The notes beneath the pieces are model-generated. The model did no database searches, had not been told where the DNA came from, and saw only the letters and a program-made list of their open reading frames with translations. A DNA stretch of 64,000 bases, from assembly GCF_002088945.1 (NCBI RefSeq), contig NZ_NCSU01000008.1, forward strand, positions 157,994 to 221,993. The letters are read 5' to 3'. Each line of letters starts with the position of its first letter. Positions within the stretch are counted from its first letter, which is position 1. Shown here one piece after another: positions 24,262 to 37,595 of the stretch. Made by a program: the position numbers and the translations under genes. The stretch comes from Henriciella pelagia (GTDB lineage: Bacteria; Pseudomonadota; Alphaproteobacteria; Caulobacterales; Hyphomonadaceae).

Positions 24262-26826
24262 ATGAGGCAACCTCCCAAAACTCGTTCACAAATTTCCATC
24301 TTCAAGGCATCGCTTTGCGTTGGCGTTGGTCTGAGCGCCCTGATGGCCGCTCCGGTGTCAGCCGCGAATGCGCAGGAAGAAGAAGCCGAAGAAGCCCCGC
24401 GCCGACTGAATGCCGTGGTGGTTGAAGCGACCCGCCGCGAAGGCACGACTGTGCAGGATGTGCCAGTGTCAGTCACGGCGTTCGATGCTGCCCTTCTCGA
24501 AGATACAGGGGTTGCCCGTCTGAACGACATCGAGCAGATCGCGCCGTCCATCCGTGTATCCCAGACCGAATCTGCCGCTTCAGGGACGAGCATCGCCATT
24601 CGTGGCATCGGTACCGGATCCAACAATCCAGGGTTCGAGCCAGCCGTGGGTGTGGCCATTGATGGGGTGTACCGCACGCGGACCGGCATCGCCCTGTCCG
24701 AACTTCCTGAACTTGCCGGGGTCGAAGTCCTGCGCGGTCCGCAAGGCACGCTGTTCGGCCGCAACACATCTGCTGGCGTGGTATCGATCAATACCGCCAA
24801 GCCGCAGTTCGACCCGAATGCCTATATCGAGGTCGGGGCTGGAAATTACAGCATGTATACCGTTGAGGCCTCTACCACCGGCGGGATCACCGAGAACCTC
24901 GCCGGACGTTTCGATATCCGCAAGCGCGCCCGCGATGGCTATATTGACGATGTGAACAGTGATCGTGATCTCAACAATCTCGATCGCTTCCTGATGCGGG
25001 GACAACTCCTCTGGGAGAACAATGACAATGCGAGCTTCCGCCTTATCGGTGATTACGGTCAGACGAACGAAGACTGCTGTATCGGTGTGAACCTCGTGCA
25101 GGGCCCGACAGCCGCTGCCGTCAGCCTCGCGTCGAGCTTCGCCGGCCTGCAGGGCTTTGTGAATGATGATCCTGACGAACTGAAGGTTGCGCTCTCGCCG
25201 AACCGGGACATTTCTGACGATGTCGAGGAGTGGGGCGTTTCCGGTGAATACAAGAACCGGTTTGGCACGATGAATTTCACATCCGTGACCGCCTATCGCG
25301 ACTGGCAGGCGACACGCGGACAGGATGTCGACTTCTCCGGCATTGACCGCGCTTATCGCGATGGCACGGGTATCAAGGACAAGGTGTTCACACAGGAGTT
25401 CCGTCTCCAGGACACGATGGGTAATGTCGACTGGCTGGTCGGTGCATTCTTCATGAATGAGGAGCTGCAATATACCGATACGATCCAGACCGGTACGCAG
25501 GCCAATCTCTACACCGATCTCGTTTCCGCAGGGGCGACAGCCAATCCGCTGGCACCGTCAGGTTTCCAGCTGACCGGGTCCGTGCCCGGCATTCCAAGCC
25601 TGTTCGTGACATTGCCGAACGGCGCTCCTGCGCTTCGTATTGCTCCCGGCGTGCCTGCTGGCCTTGCGCCATTCCTCATTCCGGGGCTTGGCGATGGCGA
25701 CGGCCAGAACAGTGACGACTATCAGGTAACCACGAACGCCGCAGCGCTGTTCACGCACAATGAAGTCTTCCTGACTGACAAGCTGACCGCAACGCTCGGT
25801 GCCAGGCTGAACTATGAGGAGAAGGATCTCGAATACGACATCTTCTCATCTGCACCGACCTGCGATTTCTTCTTTACGCCGAATGGTCAGTCCGTACTGG
25901 CCCAGCTCTCGGCGATTGGTGCGACCCAGCTCGCGCTACTCGCCTGTAACCCGGCGATCAATTCCGAATATAACGGGACCGACAGCGACAGCTTCGACGA
26001 GACGCAGGTGACTGGTACCGCCAAGCTCGCCTATGAATTCACGCCGGACTTCATGTCCTACATTTCCTATGCACGCGGCTTCAAATCTGGCGGCTACAAT
26101 CTCGACCGGTCGGGCTTTGACAGCGTGCTGTTCGGCGGCGATGGTGCTCAGCCTTCGGACCTGCAGTTCGATGCTGAAACCGTCGACAGCTATGAGCTTG
26201 GCTGGAAGACGACTTTCAACGCGATCGATGCCACGCTTAACGGTGCCCTGTTCTATCAGCAGGTGTCCGACTTCCAGGAGAACTTCTTCACGGGGACGAA
26301 TTTCCGCGTGATCAACTCTGATGTCGAAAGCTATGGCCTTGAGCTCGACAGCTCGATCCAGCCGGTTGCCGGCCTGACGCTGCAGGCAGGCTATGCCTAC
26401 ACCAAGGCGGAGCGCGAAGACGATGTGCTCACCCCGCGCGGGGATGGCACATTTGAACTGCTGGCCCGCGGCGGAGAACAGCTGACGCTGATCCCCGAGC
26501 ATGTCGTGACGGCGTCTGGCACGTACCTCTACGATTTCACGCCGGACCTGCGCGGCCTGTTCCACCTCAATGCGCGCTACAATTCCGAACATATCGCCTC
26601 GGCGGCGACGGCCGGTATTGCCGACAATGACGCCTTTGCGCTGATTGGCGGCCGGATCGGCCTGCAGGCGGCGGACGGTTCATGGGAGTTCTCGATCTTC
26701 GGCGAGAACATCACTGACGAATACTACAACCTCTCCGCCTTTGTTGTGCCTGAGCAGACCGGGACCATTGCGGTCTATCCGGGCCTGCCGACCATGTACG
26801 GCGCAGAGTTCAAGGTAAACTTCTAG
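24262..26826 (+). CDS. TonB-dependent outer-membrane receptor
   Basis: 854 residues. A signal peptide runs to about residue 38 (MAAPVSAANAQ). The periplasmic TonB-box region is RRLNAVVVEATRREG. The plug domain (about 60-175) has DVPVSVTAFDAALLEDTG, IAIRGIGTGSNNPGFEP, VAIDGVYRTR and VEVLRGPQGTLFGRNTSAGVVSI. The rest is the 22-strand barrel with repeated amphipathic strands and a C-terminal aromatic ending (YGAEFKVNF). The overall style is that of the large receptor family of Caulobacterales/Sphingomonads used for plant or marine organic substrates as well as siderophores. No neighbouring catabolic genes give a substrate hint. A terminator follows the stop. Confidence 0.95.
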   Translation: MRQPPKTRSQISIFKASLCVGVGLSALMAAPVSAANAQEEEAEEAPRRLNAVVVEATRREGTTVQDVPVSVTAFDAALLEDTGVARLNDIEQIAPSIRVSQTESAASGTSIAIRGIGTGSNNPGFEPAVGVAIDGVYRTRTGIALSELPELAGVEVLRGPQGTLFGRNTSAGVVSINTAKPQFDPNAYIEVGAGNYSMYTVEASTTGGITENLAGRFDIRKRARDGYIDDVNSDRDLNNLDRFLMRGQLLWENNDNASFRLIGDYGQTNEDCCIGVNLVQGPTAAAVSLASSFAGLQGFVNDDPDELKVALSPNRDISDDVEEWGVSGEYKNRFGTMNFTSVTAYRDWQATRGQDVDFSGIDRAYRDGTGIKDKVFTQEFRLQDTMGNVDWLVGAFFMNEELQYTDTIQTGTQANLYTDLVSAGATANPLAPSGFQLTGSVPGIPSLFVTLPNGAPALRIAPGVPAGLAPFLIPGLGDGDGQNSDDYQVTTNAAALFTHNEVFLTDKLTATLGARLNYEEKDLEYDIFSSAPTCDFFFTPNGQSVLAQLSAIGATQLALLACNPAINSEYNGTDSDSFDETQVTGTAKLAYEFTPDFMSYISYARGFKSGGYNLDRSGFDSVLFGGDGAQPSDLQFDAETVDSYELGWKTTFNAIDATLNGALFYQQVSDFQENFFTGTNFRVINSDVESYGLELDSSIQPVAGLTLQAGYAYTKAEREDDVLTPRGDGTFELLARGGEQLTLIPEHVVTASGTYLYDFTPDLRGLFHLNARYNSEHIASAATAGIADNDAFALIGGRIGLQAADGSWEFSIFGENITDEYYNLSAFVVPEQTGTIAVYPGLPTMYGAEFKVNF

Positions 26827-26850
26827 GCTTTCAGGCCAGCGAAAACAGGC

Positions 26851-26879
26851 AAAGCCCCGTCTCTCAGGCGGGGCTTTTT
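26851..26879. terminator. Bidirectional rho-independent terminator
   Basis: Stem AAAGCCCCG/CGGGGCTTT (26851-26859 with 26869-26877) with a T-tail downstream. It separates the TonB receptor from the convergent DUF4345 gene and overlaps the last codons of the latter (stop at 26864). Confidence 0.88.
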
Positions 26880-27259
26880 CTGTTGCCGCGAACGCGAAGG
26901 GCGATGCATGCCAGGATGAAGGTCAGGACTTCAAATGAGGCAAAGCCCCAGCTGGACAGTGTCGGGGTGTCCCCGAGTATCAGAGAGACAGCGCGGGACA
27001 GGGTGTAACCGCCCATATAGGCGGCGAGAAACCAGAGGGCAGGGCGCTCGAAGCCGGCGGGTTGAGCTGCGCCAAGGCCGGTGAGCGCCGCAGCCCCGAG
27101 GCTGACCCCGCCATAGATGCCGCGCATCTCGAACACATTGTTCGGGCCGCTCGTCTCGACGCCGAGCTGCGCCGTCATGCCGAGCGGATCGAACAGCGAC
27201 CACAGACCAAAGACGAGGAACATGAGGGCGATCAGGGCCAGGAAAATTCGAATGAGCAT
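26864..27259 (-). CDS. DUF4345-like membrane protein
   Basis: 131 residues with four hydrophobic helices: FLALIALMFLVFGLWSLFDP, GIYGGVSLGAAALTGLGAA, ALWFLAAYMGGYTLSRAVSLI and FASFEVLTFILACIALRV. The RGIYGG and GYTLSRAVSL-type motifs fit DUF4345. Function unknown. The 3' end lies inside the shared terminator. Confidence 0.78.
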   Translation of the reverse strand: MLIRIFLALIALMFLVFGLWSLFDPLGMTAQLGVETSGPNNVFEMRGIYGGVSLGAAALTGLGAAQPAGFERPALWFLAAYMGGYTLSRAVSLILGDTPTLSSWGFASFEVLTFILACIALRVRGNRKSPA

Positions 27260-27371
27260 GCCGATGACCTAGTCCAGATTACAGCGCGGGCCAGTTTCGA
27301 AAGTTTTGGTTGAGTTTTCCCGGCAAATCATGTTCGAGATTGAGCGTGATCGGGCCGAGCGGGGGAACTTC

Positions 27372-28121
27372 ATGAGCGCTTCGACAATTGAAGAAACTGT
27401 GCCGCCGCCGGCGAGGGACAAGGCTTCCAGATCACGAAAGGTCAAACCGATCGGGAATCTCTGGGCATGGCTAAAATACGCGATGATCTCTTACATTGTC
27501 GTGGATCTCGCGCTGATGGTCAGCATCATCGTCACGCTTGTCTTTTTTGACCGTGTCGAAAGCGGCTACTACGCGACGGATCAGGACATCATCGCAGCCG
27601 GAACAGCCATCGACATGGTCGCTGCGCCGCTCGGCATTCTCTATATCGTCCTGTTCGTGCTTTGTATGTTCACCTATGCCCGTTTCTTTCACCGGAGCAT
27701 GAACAATGTTCAGGCGGTGGGCGCCAAGGATGCGACGATGCCGCCGGGCTGGGTGTGGGGGTATTTCTTTATTCCGATCGCCAATTTGTGGAAGCCTGTG
27801 GAGGGTGTCCTTCAGATCTGGCGCGGGTCGATGCGGGCGAGCGGCGCCAATCCCAAAGTGCCGCTGGCTGTTGGCCTTTGGTGGACGTTCTGGCTGATCA
27901 CGACCATCATCAGCAATATTTCATTCCGCCTGTCCATCAGTTCGGGCGCGTTTGATGACGAGATCACCGACTTTGACCTGTTTATCACGACAAACTATCT
28001 CGATATTGTCACGAGCGTGACTGGCGTCATCTGCGCGGTGTTCCTGCTATCCTTTGCCAGCCGCTTGAACAAGGCTCAGCAAGCCATCAACAGTGGCGGC
28101 ATCGCGGAGACCTTTGAATAA
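27372..28121 (+). CDS. DUF4328-domain membrane protein
   Basis: About 249 residues. A hydrophilic N-terminus is followed by four or more helices: MISYIVVDLALMVSIIVTLVFF, PLGILYIVLFVLCMFTYARFFHR, WTFWLITTIISNISFRL and YLDIVTSVTGVICAVFLLSFASRL. The central TMPPGWVWGYFFIPIANLWKPVEGVLQIWRGS is the diagnostic DUF4328 motif. GGGGGAAC precedes ATG 27372, which I prefer to upstream in-frame starts. Function unknown. Confidence 0.85.
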   Translation: MSASTIEETVPPPARDKASRSRKVKPIGNLWAWLKYAMISYIVVDLALMVSIIVTLVFFDRVESGYYATDQDIIAAGTAIDMVAAPLGILYIVLFVLCMFTYARFFHRSMNNVQAVGAKDATMPPGWVWGYFFIPIANLWKPVEGVLQIWRGSMRASGANPKVPLAVGLWWTFWLITTIISNISFRLSISSGAFDDEITDFDLFITTNYLDIVTSVTGVICAVFLLSFASRLNKAQQAINSGGIAETFE

Positions 28122-28129
28122 TTCCTGAC

Positions 28130-28171
28130 TGAAAACCGAAAACCCTCCGGTCCCGTGAGGGAGCGGAGGGT
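28130..28171 (-). terminator. Terminator of the hfaABD operon
   Basis: Stem ACCCTCCG/CGGAGGGT (28142-28149 with 28164-28171). On the minus strand it is followed by TTTTCGGTTTTC. It lies 30 bp beyond the hfaD stop. Confidence 0.7.
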
Positions 28172-28201
28172 CTGGATCGGCAGATCCACAATCGGAAGAA
28201 C

Positions 28202-29428
28202 TTAGTCGCCGATTGATTGGAGTGTGGCAGAGTTGCCAATTGCTGTTGCGGAGCCATAGACCGCGCCGCCATAGGCGACGTGTGCCGAGCCGGTTGCGTA
28301 AGTCTGACCGTTATTGACCTGGTTGATCTGGCCGCCGACAGCGCCGTCGCTGCAATAGTTGCAGACGGTTGCGGTCGCCGCGTTGCCGATGGCAGTCGAG
28401 GTCACGATGCCGGTGCCGCCCGTCCAGGACTGGCCAGTAAAGCTCGCCTGGCTGCCGACGGTGCCGTCATTGGTCTGGTCGGCATAGATTGCCGTGTCCG
28501 ACCCGATGTTCGAGATCAGGGCGGAGTTGCCGACGCCATAGGCGCTGGAGGTTGCAAAGCCGGACCAGTGGTCGAGCGTGACATAGGACTGGGCATCGAC
28601 ATCGGCACCATTGACCTGCGTCGTTGGTGCACCCTCGAGGCCGAGCGTGGCATAGCCCCACTCATTGTTGACCGTCGCGGAGTTGCCGAAACTGTTGGTC
28701 GATGCGGTGACGTTCGTGCCATCATTCATGTAGACGTCGGTGACGCCGGTAATGGTCGAACCAGCTTCTGTCTTCTGGAGCGCGCGATTGTAATTGCTGC
28801 TCGTATAGCCCGTCGACGAGGTTGCGTTGCCCCCGGCCACAGTCGCATAGCTCGCATAATAGCCGTCGCAGCAGGCGTCAGCATCGGTTTCGGCGCGGAC
28901 ATTGGCAGAGCTGTACTGCGTCTGGTCCGCGATATTGGTGCCGAAATTATTGTCGCTCGAAGAGACGTTGGCGATGGCGGTCGTTGCGCTGGATACGGTC
29001 GCGGTGCCGAGCAGTTCCATCTCGCTGTTCGCGGTAATGGTGCCGGATGCCGTCTGCGTGCCCCAGAGTGTGTTCGTGCCGTAATCGGTGCCGCTGGTGA
29101 TGGCATTGCCATAGGCGGTGGTCGTCGACACGGCTGTATCTGCCGAATAGCCGCGCAGGGAGTTTGTCGCCGTGGCGCTTGCATTGAAGTCCTGGCGAAC
29201 CGTCGCGGTGATGTCGCCCGAATTGCGGACGGCTGCCGCTGCGTTTCCGACCGCGGTGGACGTCGAAGCAACTTCAGGCGTGTAGTCCGGCACGTAGACA
29301 TTCATGTCCGACCACACATCGCCCATCTGGACCTGGTCGATTGTGCCGGCCTCCTGGGCGATTGCGATGGTCGAGGCCGACATGGCGAGCGCCAGAAGGG
29401 TTGAGATCCGGGTTTTCTTGCTGATCAT
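28202..29428 (-). CDS. hfaD: Holdfast anchor protein HfaD
   Basis: HfaD is a surface protein that, with HfaA and HfaB, fixes the adhesive holdfast polysaccharide to the cell pole in Caulobacter. The 408-residue product has a signal peptide ending AIAQ and a long Ser/Thr/Ala/Asn-rich beta-repeat body with recurring TAVGNAA, TAYGNAI, SFGNSA, YGVGNSA and TAIGNAA units, which suggests a beta-helix or amyloid-like fold. Length agrees with Caulobacter HfaD (about 420). GGAGG (29439-29443 region) precedes the ATG. It is the last gene of hfaABD, 38 bp after hfaB. Identification rests mainly on gene order and repeat character. Confidence 0.85.
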   Translation of the reverse strand: MISKKTRISTLLALAMSASTIAIAQEAGTIDQVQMGDVWSDMNVYVPDYTPEVASTSTAVGNAAAAVRNSGDITATVRQDFNASATATNSLRGYSADTAVSTTTAYGNAITSGTDYGTNTLWGTQTASGTITANSEMELLGTATVSSATTAIANVSSSDNNFGTNIADQTQYSSANVRAETDADACCDGYYASYATVAGGNATSSTGYTSSNYNRALQKTEAGSTITGVTDVYMNDGTNVTASTNSFGNSATVNNEWGYATLGLEGAPTTQVNGADVDAQSYVTLDHWSGFATSSAYGVGNSALISNIGSDTAIYADQTNDGTVGSQASFTGQSWTGGTGIVTSTAIGNAATATVCNYCSDGAVGGQINQVNNGQTYATGSAHVAYGGAVYGSATAIGNSATLQSIGD

Positions 29429-29466
29429 CTCAGCCTCCGTTCATGCGAGGGGTGTCTGCGGGCCGA

Positions 29467-30465
29467 TCAATTGCGGCCGCGCAGGGATGTGTCGCGCTTG
29501 CTGTGCCAGTTAGAAGCAACTTCGCGCGATGGTCCGTTATATTCTTCGAGCGGTGCACCGCGTGGCACGAAGTCCCCCGTGACGCTATTGGTCGAGATGG
29601 CACCGGCGGTTTGCGCGCAGACGTCGCCTGATGGAACCGCATAAAGGTTCGCCATCATCTCCAGCACGGCGCGTTCGACAACCGAACGAATCGCCAGCTG
29701 GATCGGCTCCTGCGCGCGTCCCCCGACACCCACATCGAAAACATTGCCATTGGCAAAATCGAAAATGCCAAGCGAAACCTCGCGGCCGATGATCTGCTTC
29801 TGGTAGGAGATCACATCAACGACTTCGAGCGATTCGGTTTCGACCAGGCGAAGGTCGAGACCAACATTGATCACGTAAAGCTTTGCGCCGATCGAGCCTT
29901 TGGTATCCATCGCGTCGAGGTCGCCGACAAAGGCGTCACCGCCGACAGAACGGATATTGTAGTTCAACTCGGTGATGCCGCCGACAAGATAATAGTCGGA
30001 ACCCGGGATCGAGCCTGCGGTGATCTTGCGGAAATCTTCCGGAATGTCGTCGCCGATCAGCTTGTTGTTGGCGTATTTCAGCTCAAGCTCGGACACCGAC
30101 GTATCGAATCGCTCCACGAGGCGAGCACCGGATTTCGCGAAAGCGGAGATCGCCATGAGCGAAGCGCCCTGCGTAACGCGGCGTCCGCCTTCAATGTCAG
30201 CCTTGCCGGTATAGTCCAGGATGCGGCCAACAGCGATTCGCGGCGCGCGGTAGTTGGACTGGCGGGCATAGTGGCCCATGCAGACAAGACCTTCGGAATA
30301 AGGTGTCGGGTTTGCCGTCACCGGGGCGTTGCCGATGGGCTTGGTGTAGAGGCCATTCGAACCTGCAACCGGCGAGACACAGCCTGTTGCGAGCATGGCG
30401 CTGGCGAGAACGGCGGCGGAGGCCTTTGCACGGCCGAGGCCGAAGAGGGTGGTGAGATTAATCAT
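29467..30465 (-). CDS. hfaB: Holdfast anchor/secretion lipoprotein HfaB (CsgG homologue)
   Basis: HfaB is the CsgG-like outer-membrane lipoprotein that exports and stabilises HfaA and HfaD. The 332-residue product has a lipoprotein signal with Cys in MLATGCVSP. The CsgG fold is clear: RIAVGRILDYTGK, QGASLMAISAFAKSGARLVERFD, YYLVGGITELNYNIRS, VINVGLDLRLVETESLEVVDVISYQKQIIGREV and PIQLAIRSVVERAVLEMM. Its ATG overlaps the hfaA stop by 8 bp, showing tight coupling. Confidence 0.93.
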   Translation of the reverse strand: MINLTTLFGLGRAKASAAVLASAMLATGCVSPVAGSNGLYTKPIGNAPVTANPTPYSEGLVCMGHYARQSNYRAPRIAVGRILDYTGKADIEGGRRVTQGASLMAISAFAKSGARLVERFDTSVSELELKYANNKLIGDDIPEDFRKITAGSIPGSDYYLVGGITELNYNIRSVGGDAFVGDLDAMDTKGSIGAKLYVINVGLDLRLVETESLEVVDVISYQKQIIGREVSLGIFDFANGNVFDVGVGGRAQEPIQLAIRSVVERAVLEMMANLYAVPSGDVCAQTAGAISTNSVTGDFVPRGAPLEEYNGPSREVASNWHSKRDTSLRGRN

Positions 30466-30877
30466 TGAGGTCGAGCTCCCCGTTCAGAAAGACGTTCTGG
30501 TCGCCATTGTTGATTTGAGTTGAGTCGATGATCACGGTGTTGTTGTTGCCGTTCGTGATCACGTTCAGCTGGTTGCCGACGGCGGTGCCGGTCCCGATCA
30601 TGCCGTAGCCGCCATCGGTCTGTCCCCAGCCCGTATTGAGGCTGAGGCCGAGGCCGGTACCGCCTTCAATCAGGCCGTTGACGATGACGCGGTTGTTAGA
30701 GGCGTCACGCGTGCCTGCCGAATACGGCTGGCTTTCCTGTCCATAAGCGTAGCCATAGGGGCGTTCGAAGTCAGACATGCTTGACGCTGCCTGTGCGCTG
30801 GCCTGCGGGGCAGCGACGAGGACTGTCAGTCCCGCAATGCCCAGAAGCCCTGTCACGATTTCAGTTGTGAATTTCAT
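30458..30877 (-). CDS. hfaA: Holdfast anchor protein HfaA (CsgA-like)
   Basis: A 139-residue secreted protein with a Sec signal (MKFTTEIVTGLLGIAGLTVLVAAPQASA). The mature part is Gly/Asn-rich and curli-like, with RVIVNGLIEGG and NQLNVITNGNNNTVIIDSTQINNGDQN, as in HfaA, which forms SDS-resistant multimers anchoring the holdfast. AAGGGATC precedes ATG 30877. First gene of hfaABD; a GAAACG/CGTTTC palindrome lies about 150 bp upstream. Confidence 0.9.
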   Translation of the reverse strand: MKFTTEIVTGLLGIAGLTVLVAAPQASAQAASSMSDFERPYGYAYGQESQPYSAGTRDASNNRVIVNGLIEGGTGLGLSLNTGWGQTDGGYGMIGTGTAVGNQLNVITNGNNNTVIIDSTQINNGDQNVFLNGELDLND

Positions 30878-31024
30878 CTGCCGATCCCTTTTGGGTTTGA
30901 TGCCCGACCTGCTTGCAATGGGCATGCCAGTCTGAGGGAAAGCGCAGAGTGAAATTCGTCTGCCAGGGGAACGCCTGGCCGCGAATCTGGTGCCTGGACG
31001 GCTCTGGACGGGTCGAATCGTCCC

Positions 31025-31039
31025 GAAACGACACGTTTC
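31025..31039. promoter_or_regulatory. Operator-like palindrome between hfaA and the CBS gene
   Basis: GAAACG-ACA-CGTTTC, a perfect 6-bp inverted repeat with 3-nt centre, in the 255-bp divergent intergenic region. The binding protein is unknown. Confidence 0.35.
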
Positions 31040-31132
31040 AGCTTGCGAAGCCGTAATTACTGATTCCTTCGCTCGCGCGCGCGTCTGTGATATGAGTGCG
31101 GTATAAAGAACAGATAAGAAGGAGGACCCCAG

Positions 31133-31561
31133 ATGCTGATTGATCAGATTCTGAAGACCAAGGGTGATGTCGTGACGACGATCGAAGCGTCAAAATCACT
31201 CTCTGACGCCGCTCGCCTGCTCGACGAAAAGAAGATCGGTGCGGTTGTCGCCATGAATGGGACATCGCTTGCCGGCGTCCTGTCGGAGCGCGACATTGCC
31301 CGCCAGGTGGCTCGACATGGGCGCGACGCTCTTGATCTCACCGTGGAAGAATCGATGACGCGGGGCGTCATTACGGCCAATCCTGCCGAGACGATCGACC
31401 AGTGCCTCGGCCGCATGACGGACCGCCGGATCCGGCACCTGCCGGTCATGCGCGACGGCGAGCTGGCCGGTATTATCTCGATTGGCGATCTCGTAAAGTG
31501 GAAGATTGAGGAAACGCGCGCCGAGGCCGATGCCATGGCGGACTATATAAAGGGCGGATAA
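31133..31561 (+). CDS. CBS-domain pair protein
   Basis: A 142-residue stand-alone Bateman module, two CBS motifs that usually bind adenosyl nucleotides. CBS1 covers about 1-62 (TTIEASKSLSDAARLLDEKKIGAVVAMNG... GVLSERDIARQVARHG), CBS2 about 72-130 (TRGVITANPAETIDQCLGRMTDRRIRHLPVMRDGELAGIISIGDLVKW). Very common in Alphaproteobacteria with no fixed partner. AAGGAGGACC gives a strong ribosome site. It is the last protein gene before the rrn operon. Confidence 0.92.
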   Translation: MLIDQILKTKGDVVTTIEASKSLSDAARLLDEKKIGAVVAMNGTSLAGVLSERDIARQVARHGRDALDLTVEESMTRGVITANPAETIDQCLGRMTDRRIRHLPVMRDGELAGIISIGDLVKWKIEETRAEADAMADYIKGG

Positions 31562-31747
31562 ATCCCTTCTCGGGTGATATTTGGGCTTGCCAAAACCCCC
31601 GAACAGATTCTATATGGTCCGTTCCATCTGAAACGCCTCTGACTTTGCGGGGCTGGTGTTTGCCGGCTCAGTGAGGCAGCGTTTTGCGCCAAATTTGCGG
31701 AAAATGGCCTTTGTGTCGAGTTTCTGCAGAGAAGTGCAGAAGGGTTG

Positions 31748-31776
31748 TTGACGGGAGACGGGCAGGCTCATACAAG
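31748..31776 (+). promoter_or_regulatory. rrn promoter P1
   Basis: -35 TTGACG (31748-31753), 17-bp spacer, -10 TACAAG (31771-31776). Preceded by TGCAGAAGGGTTG, a version of the block repeated before P2 and P3. Confidence 0.75.
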
Positions 31777-31905
31777 CCGCTCTCCTTCTGGAAAGACCCG
31801 CCGGATCAACGGGGTTTGTGAGAACCTCTGCGGTACGGTTTGTGCTTTAAATACTGTGGTTCAGCGGCTTTATGCCAAAGACTGCAGAAGGTGCAGAAAA
31901 GGGTG

Positions 31906-31934
31906 TTGACGGAGTTTGGTAAGGCTCATATATG
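31906..31934 (+). promoter_or_regulatory. rrn promoter P2
   Basis: -35 TTGACG (31906-31911), 17-bp spacer, -10 TATATG (31929-31934). Preceded by TGCAGAAAAGGGTG. Confidence 0.78.
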
Positions 31935-32065
31935 CCGCCTCTCTCCTGAAGACGCCCACCCAAATCGGGGCCGCTTCCGCGGCAGTCGAGACCGGGTTCT
32001 GCGCTTTGAATATTGCAGGTTTCGCAGGTCACTGTGATCTTCTGCAGAAAGCGCAAAAAAGGGTG

Positions 32066-32094
32066 TTGACGGGGAAAACGGCGGACCATATAAG
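32066..32094 (+). promoter_or_regulatory. rrn promoter P3
   Basis: -35 TTGACG (32066-32071), 17-bp spacer, -10 TATAAG (32089-32094), the closest to consensus of the three. About 290 bp upstream of 16S; the leader in between contains hairpins AATTGC/GCAATT (32321-32337) and CCGTCTCA/TGAGACGG (32339-32360) suited to 16S processing. Confidence 0.8.
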
Positions 32095-32381
32095 CCGCCA
32101 CTTCCGACGCGGGGCACGACGCTCCGCTGACGAGAAAAGGGCCTCGGCCCGGTTGTTTGACATCGCAGGGATTAGGAAGAGAAACGCAGGCGGCATGAGC
32201 GGCTAGCGGGGCCTCAGGCCCCAATGACGATCATGACGATGCGTTTCAAGGAAATACCTTTTCATAATGTATCCGGTTTCGGCCGGATTGTTTGTGATTA
32301 GGGTTTCCCGTCAAAACGCAAATTGCAATCAGCAATTGCCGTCTCATTTTCCTGAGACGGATTTACGTCAGATCGGACACT

Positions 32382-33843
<1,462 letters not shown>

Positions 33844-34017
33844 GCTTTCTGACTGTCTGCTTGCAGACTTCGAAAGCTCTTTTAGCAAAATCGCTGCAGA
33901 GCTCGCTCTGACAGCAAAACATATGCGGCTGTTCGTGCCGTCTTCGTTTCTCTTCCTTCATTCGCCGTGCCGGCCAGCTGGACGGCATAGTTCAGCGAGC
34001 CCCGGGTCCTGGGATTA

Positions 34018-34094
<77 letters not shown>

Positions 34095-34147
34095 CGACCC
34101 TATGGGAATGCGCCGGGCCTATGCTTTTGCTGACACATTCCGGTTTT

Positions 34148-34223
34148 GGGGCCTTAGCTCAGCTGGGAGAGCGCCTGATTTGCATTCAGGAGGTCAGCGG
34201 TTCGATCCCGCTAGGCTCCACCA
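34148..34223 (+). tRNA. tRNA-Ala (TGC)
   Basis: 76 nt with encoded CCA; anticodon TGC in TTTGCATT; GGTTCGATCCC T-arm. Second spacer tRNA, as usual in alphaproteobacterial rrn operons. The 278 bp after it up to 23S contain no gene and carry 23S processing sequences. Confidence 0.97.
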
Positions 34224-34501
34224 AGCCTTTGGCGAATGAAAGAAGTATCCAAGTTTCCGGATCCAGTATCCGGGATGTTTGTAATCGTGAGGGAAAGACT
34301 GATCCGGCTTGTATCGCCGCTCGGCTCGAATTTATTCGGGTCTGGTGATGCCAGCTTCAGCCGAACAACGTGAGTGTCATAGGAGTATGACGTAACAGCT
34401 CACGCCAAAGGGTCAGTCTGCAAGAAACCAACATGTCTGATCTGAAAATAGTGTGTAGTGTGTGAGCGCGTGCGTTCACCTCCGCACACGAGTTTCGAAT
34501 T

Positions 34502-37278
<2,777 letters not shown>

Positions 37279-37395
37279 GCGAAGCTTCGTGTGTGGTGGT
37301 GAACGTACCGCCGCTATGAAGTTTTCAGATCGAAAACACCTCAACCAAGTGGTATTTTACAAGACATGTTGAACTAGCTCATTGCCCGTTTCCGC

Positions 37396-37515
37396 CGACC
37401 CGGTGGTTATGGCAGGGGTTCCCCACCCGATCCCATTCCGAACTCGGTCGTTAAGCCCCCTAGCGCTGATGGTACTTCGTCTTAAGACGCGGGAGAGTAA
37501 GTCGCTGCCGGGTCT
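37396..37515 (+). rRNA. rrf: 5S ribosomal RNA
   Basis: About 120 nt; GACCCGG (37397-37403) pairs with CCGGGTC (37508-37514); contains the conserved CCCGATCCCATTCCGAAC and GTTAAGCCCCCTAGCG segments. Confidence 0.95.
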
Positions 37516-37595
37516 GCTGAAACGGGCGGTAAGCTAATTCCTAATCCTTGCAGACAACGTCTTTCCTTCACAATTTCCGCCTCCGGGCGGGACGT

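Noticed and set aside
24580..25470. Minus-strand open frame of 296 codons
   Set aside because: Antisense to the TonB receptor plug and early barrel.
28217..29404. Plus-strand open frame of 395 codons over hfaD
   Set aside because: Antisense shadow of hfaD; Cys/Arg/Gly-rich with no signal or motif.
31731..32094. Regularly spaced similar blocks that could suggest a CRISPR-like or satellite repeat
   Set aside because: Each block is a -35/-10 promoter with correct 17-bp spacing directly upstream of 16S; only three copies, with ~160-bp spacing and divergent sequence between.
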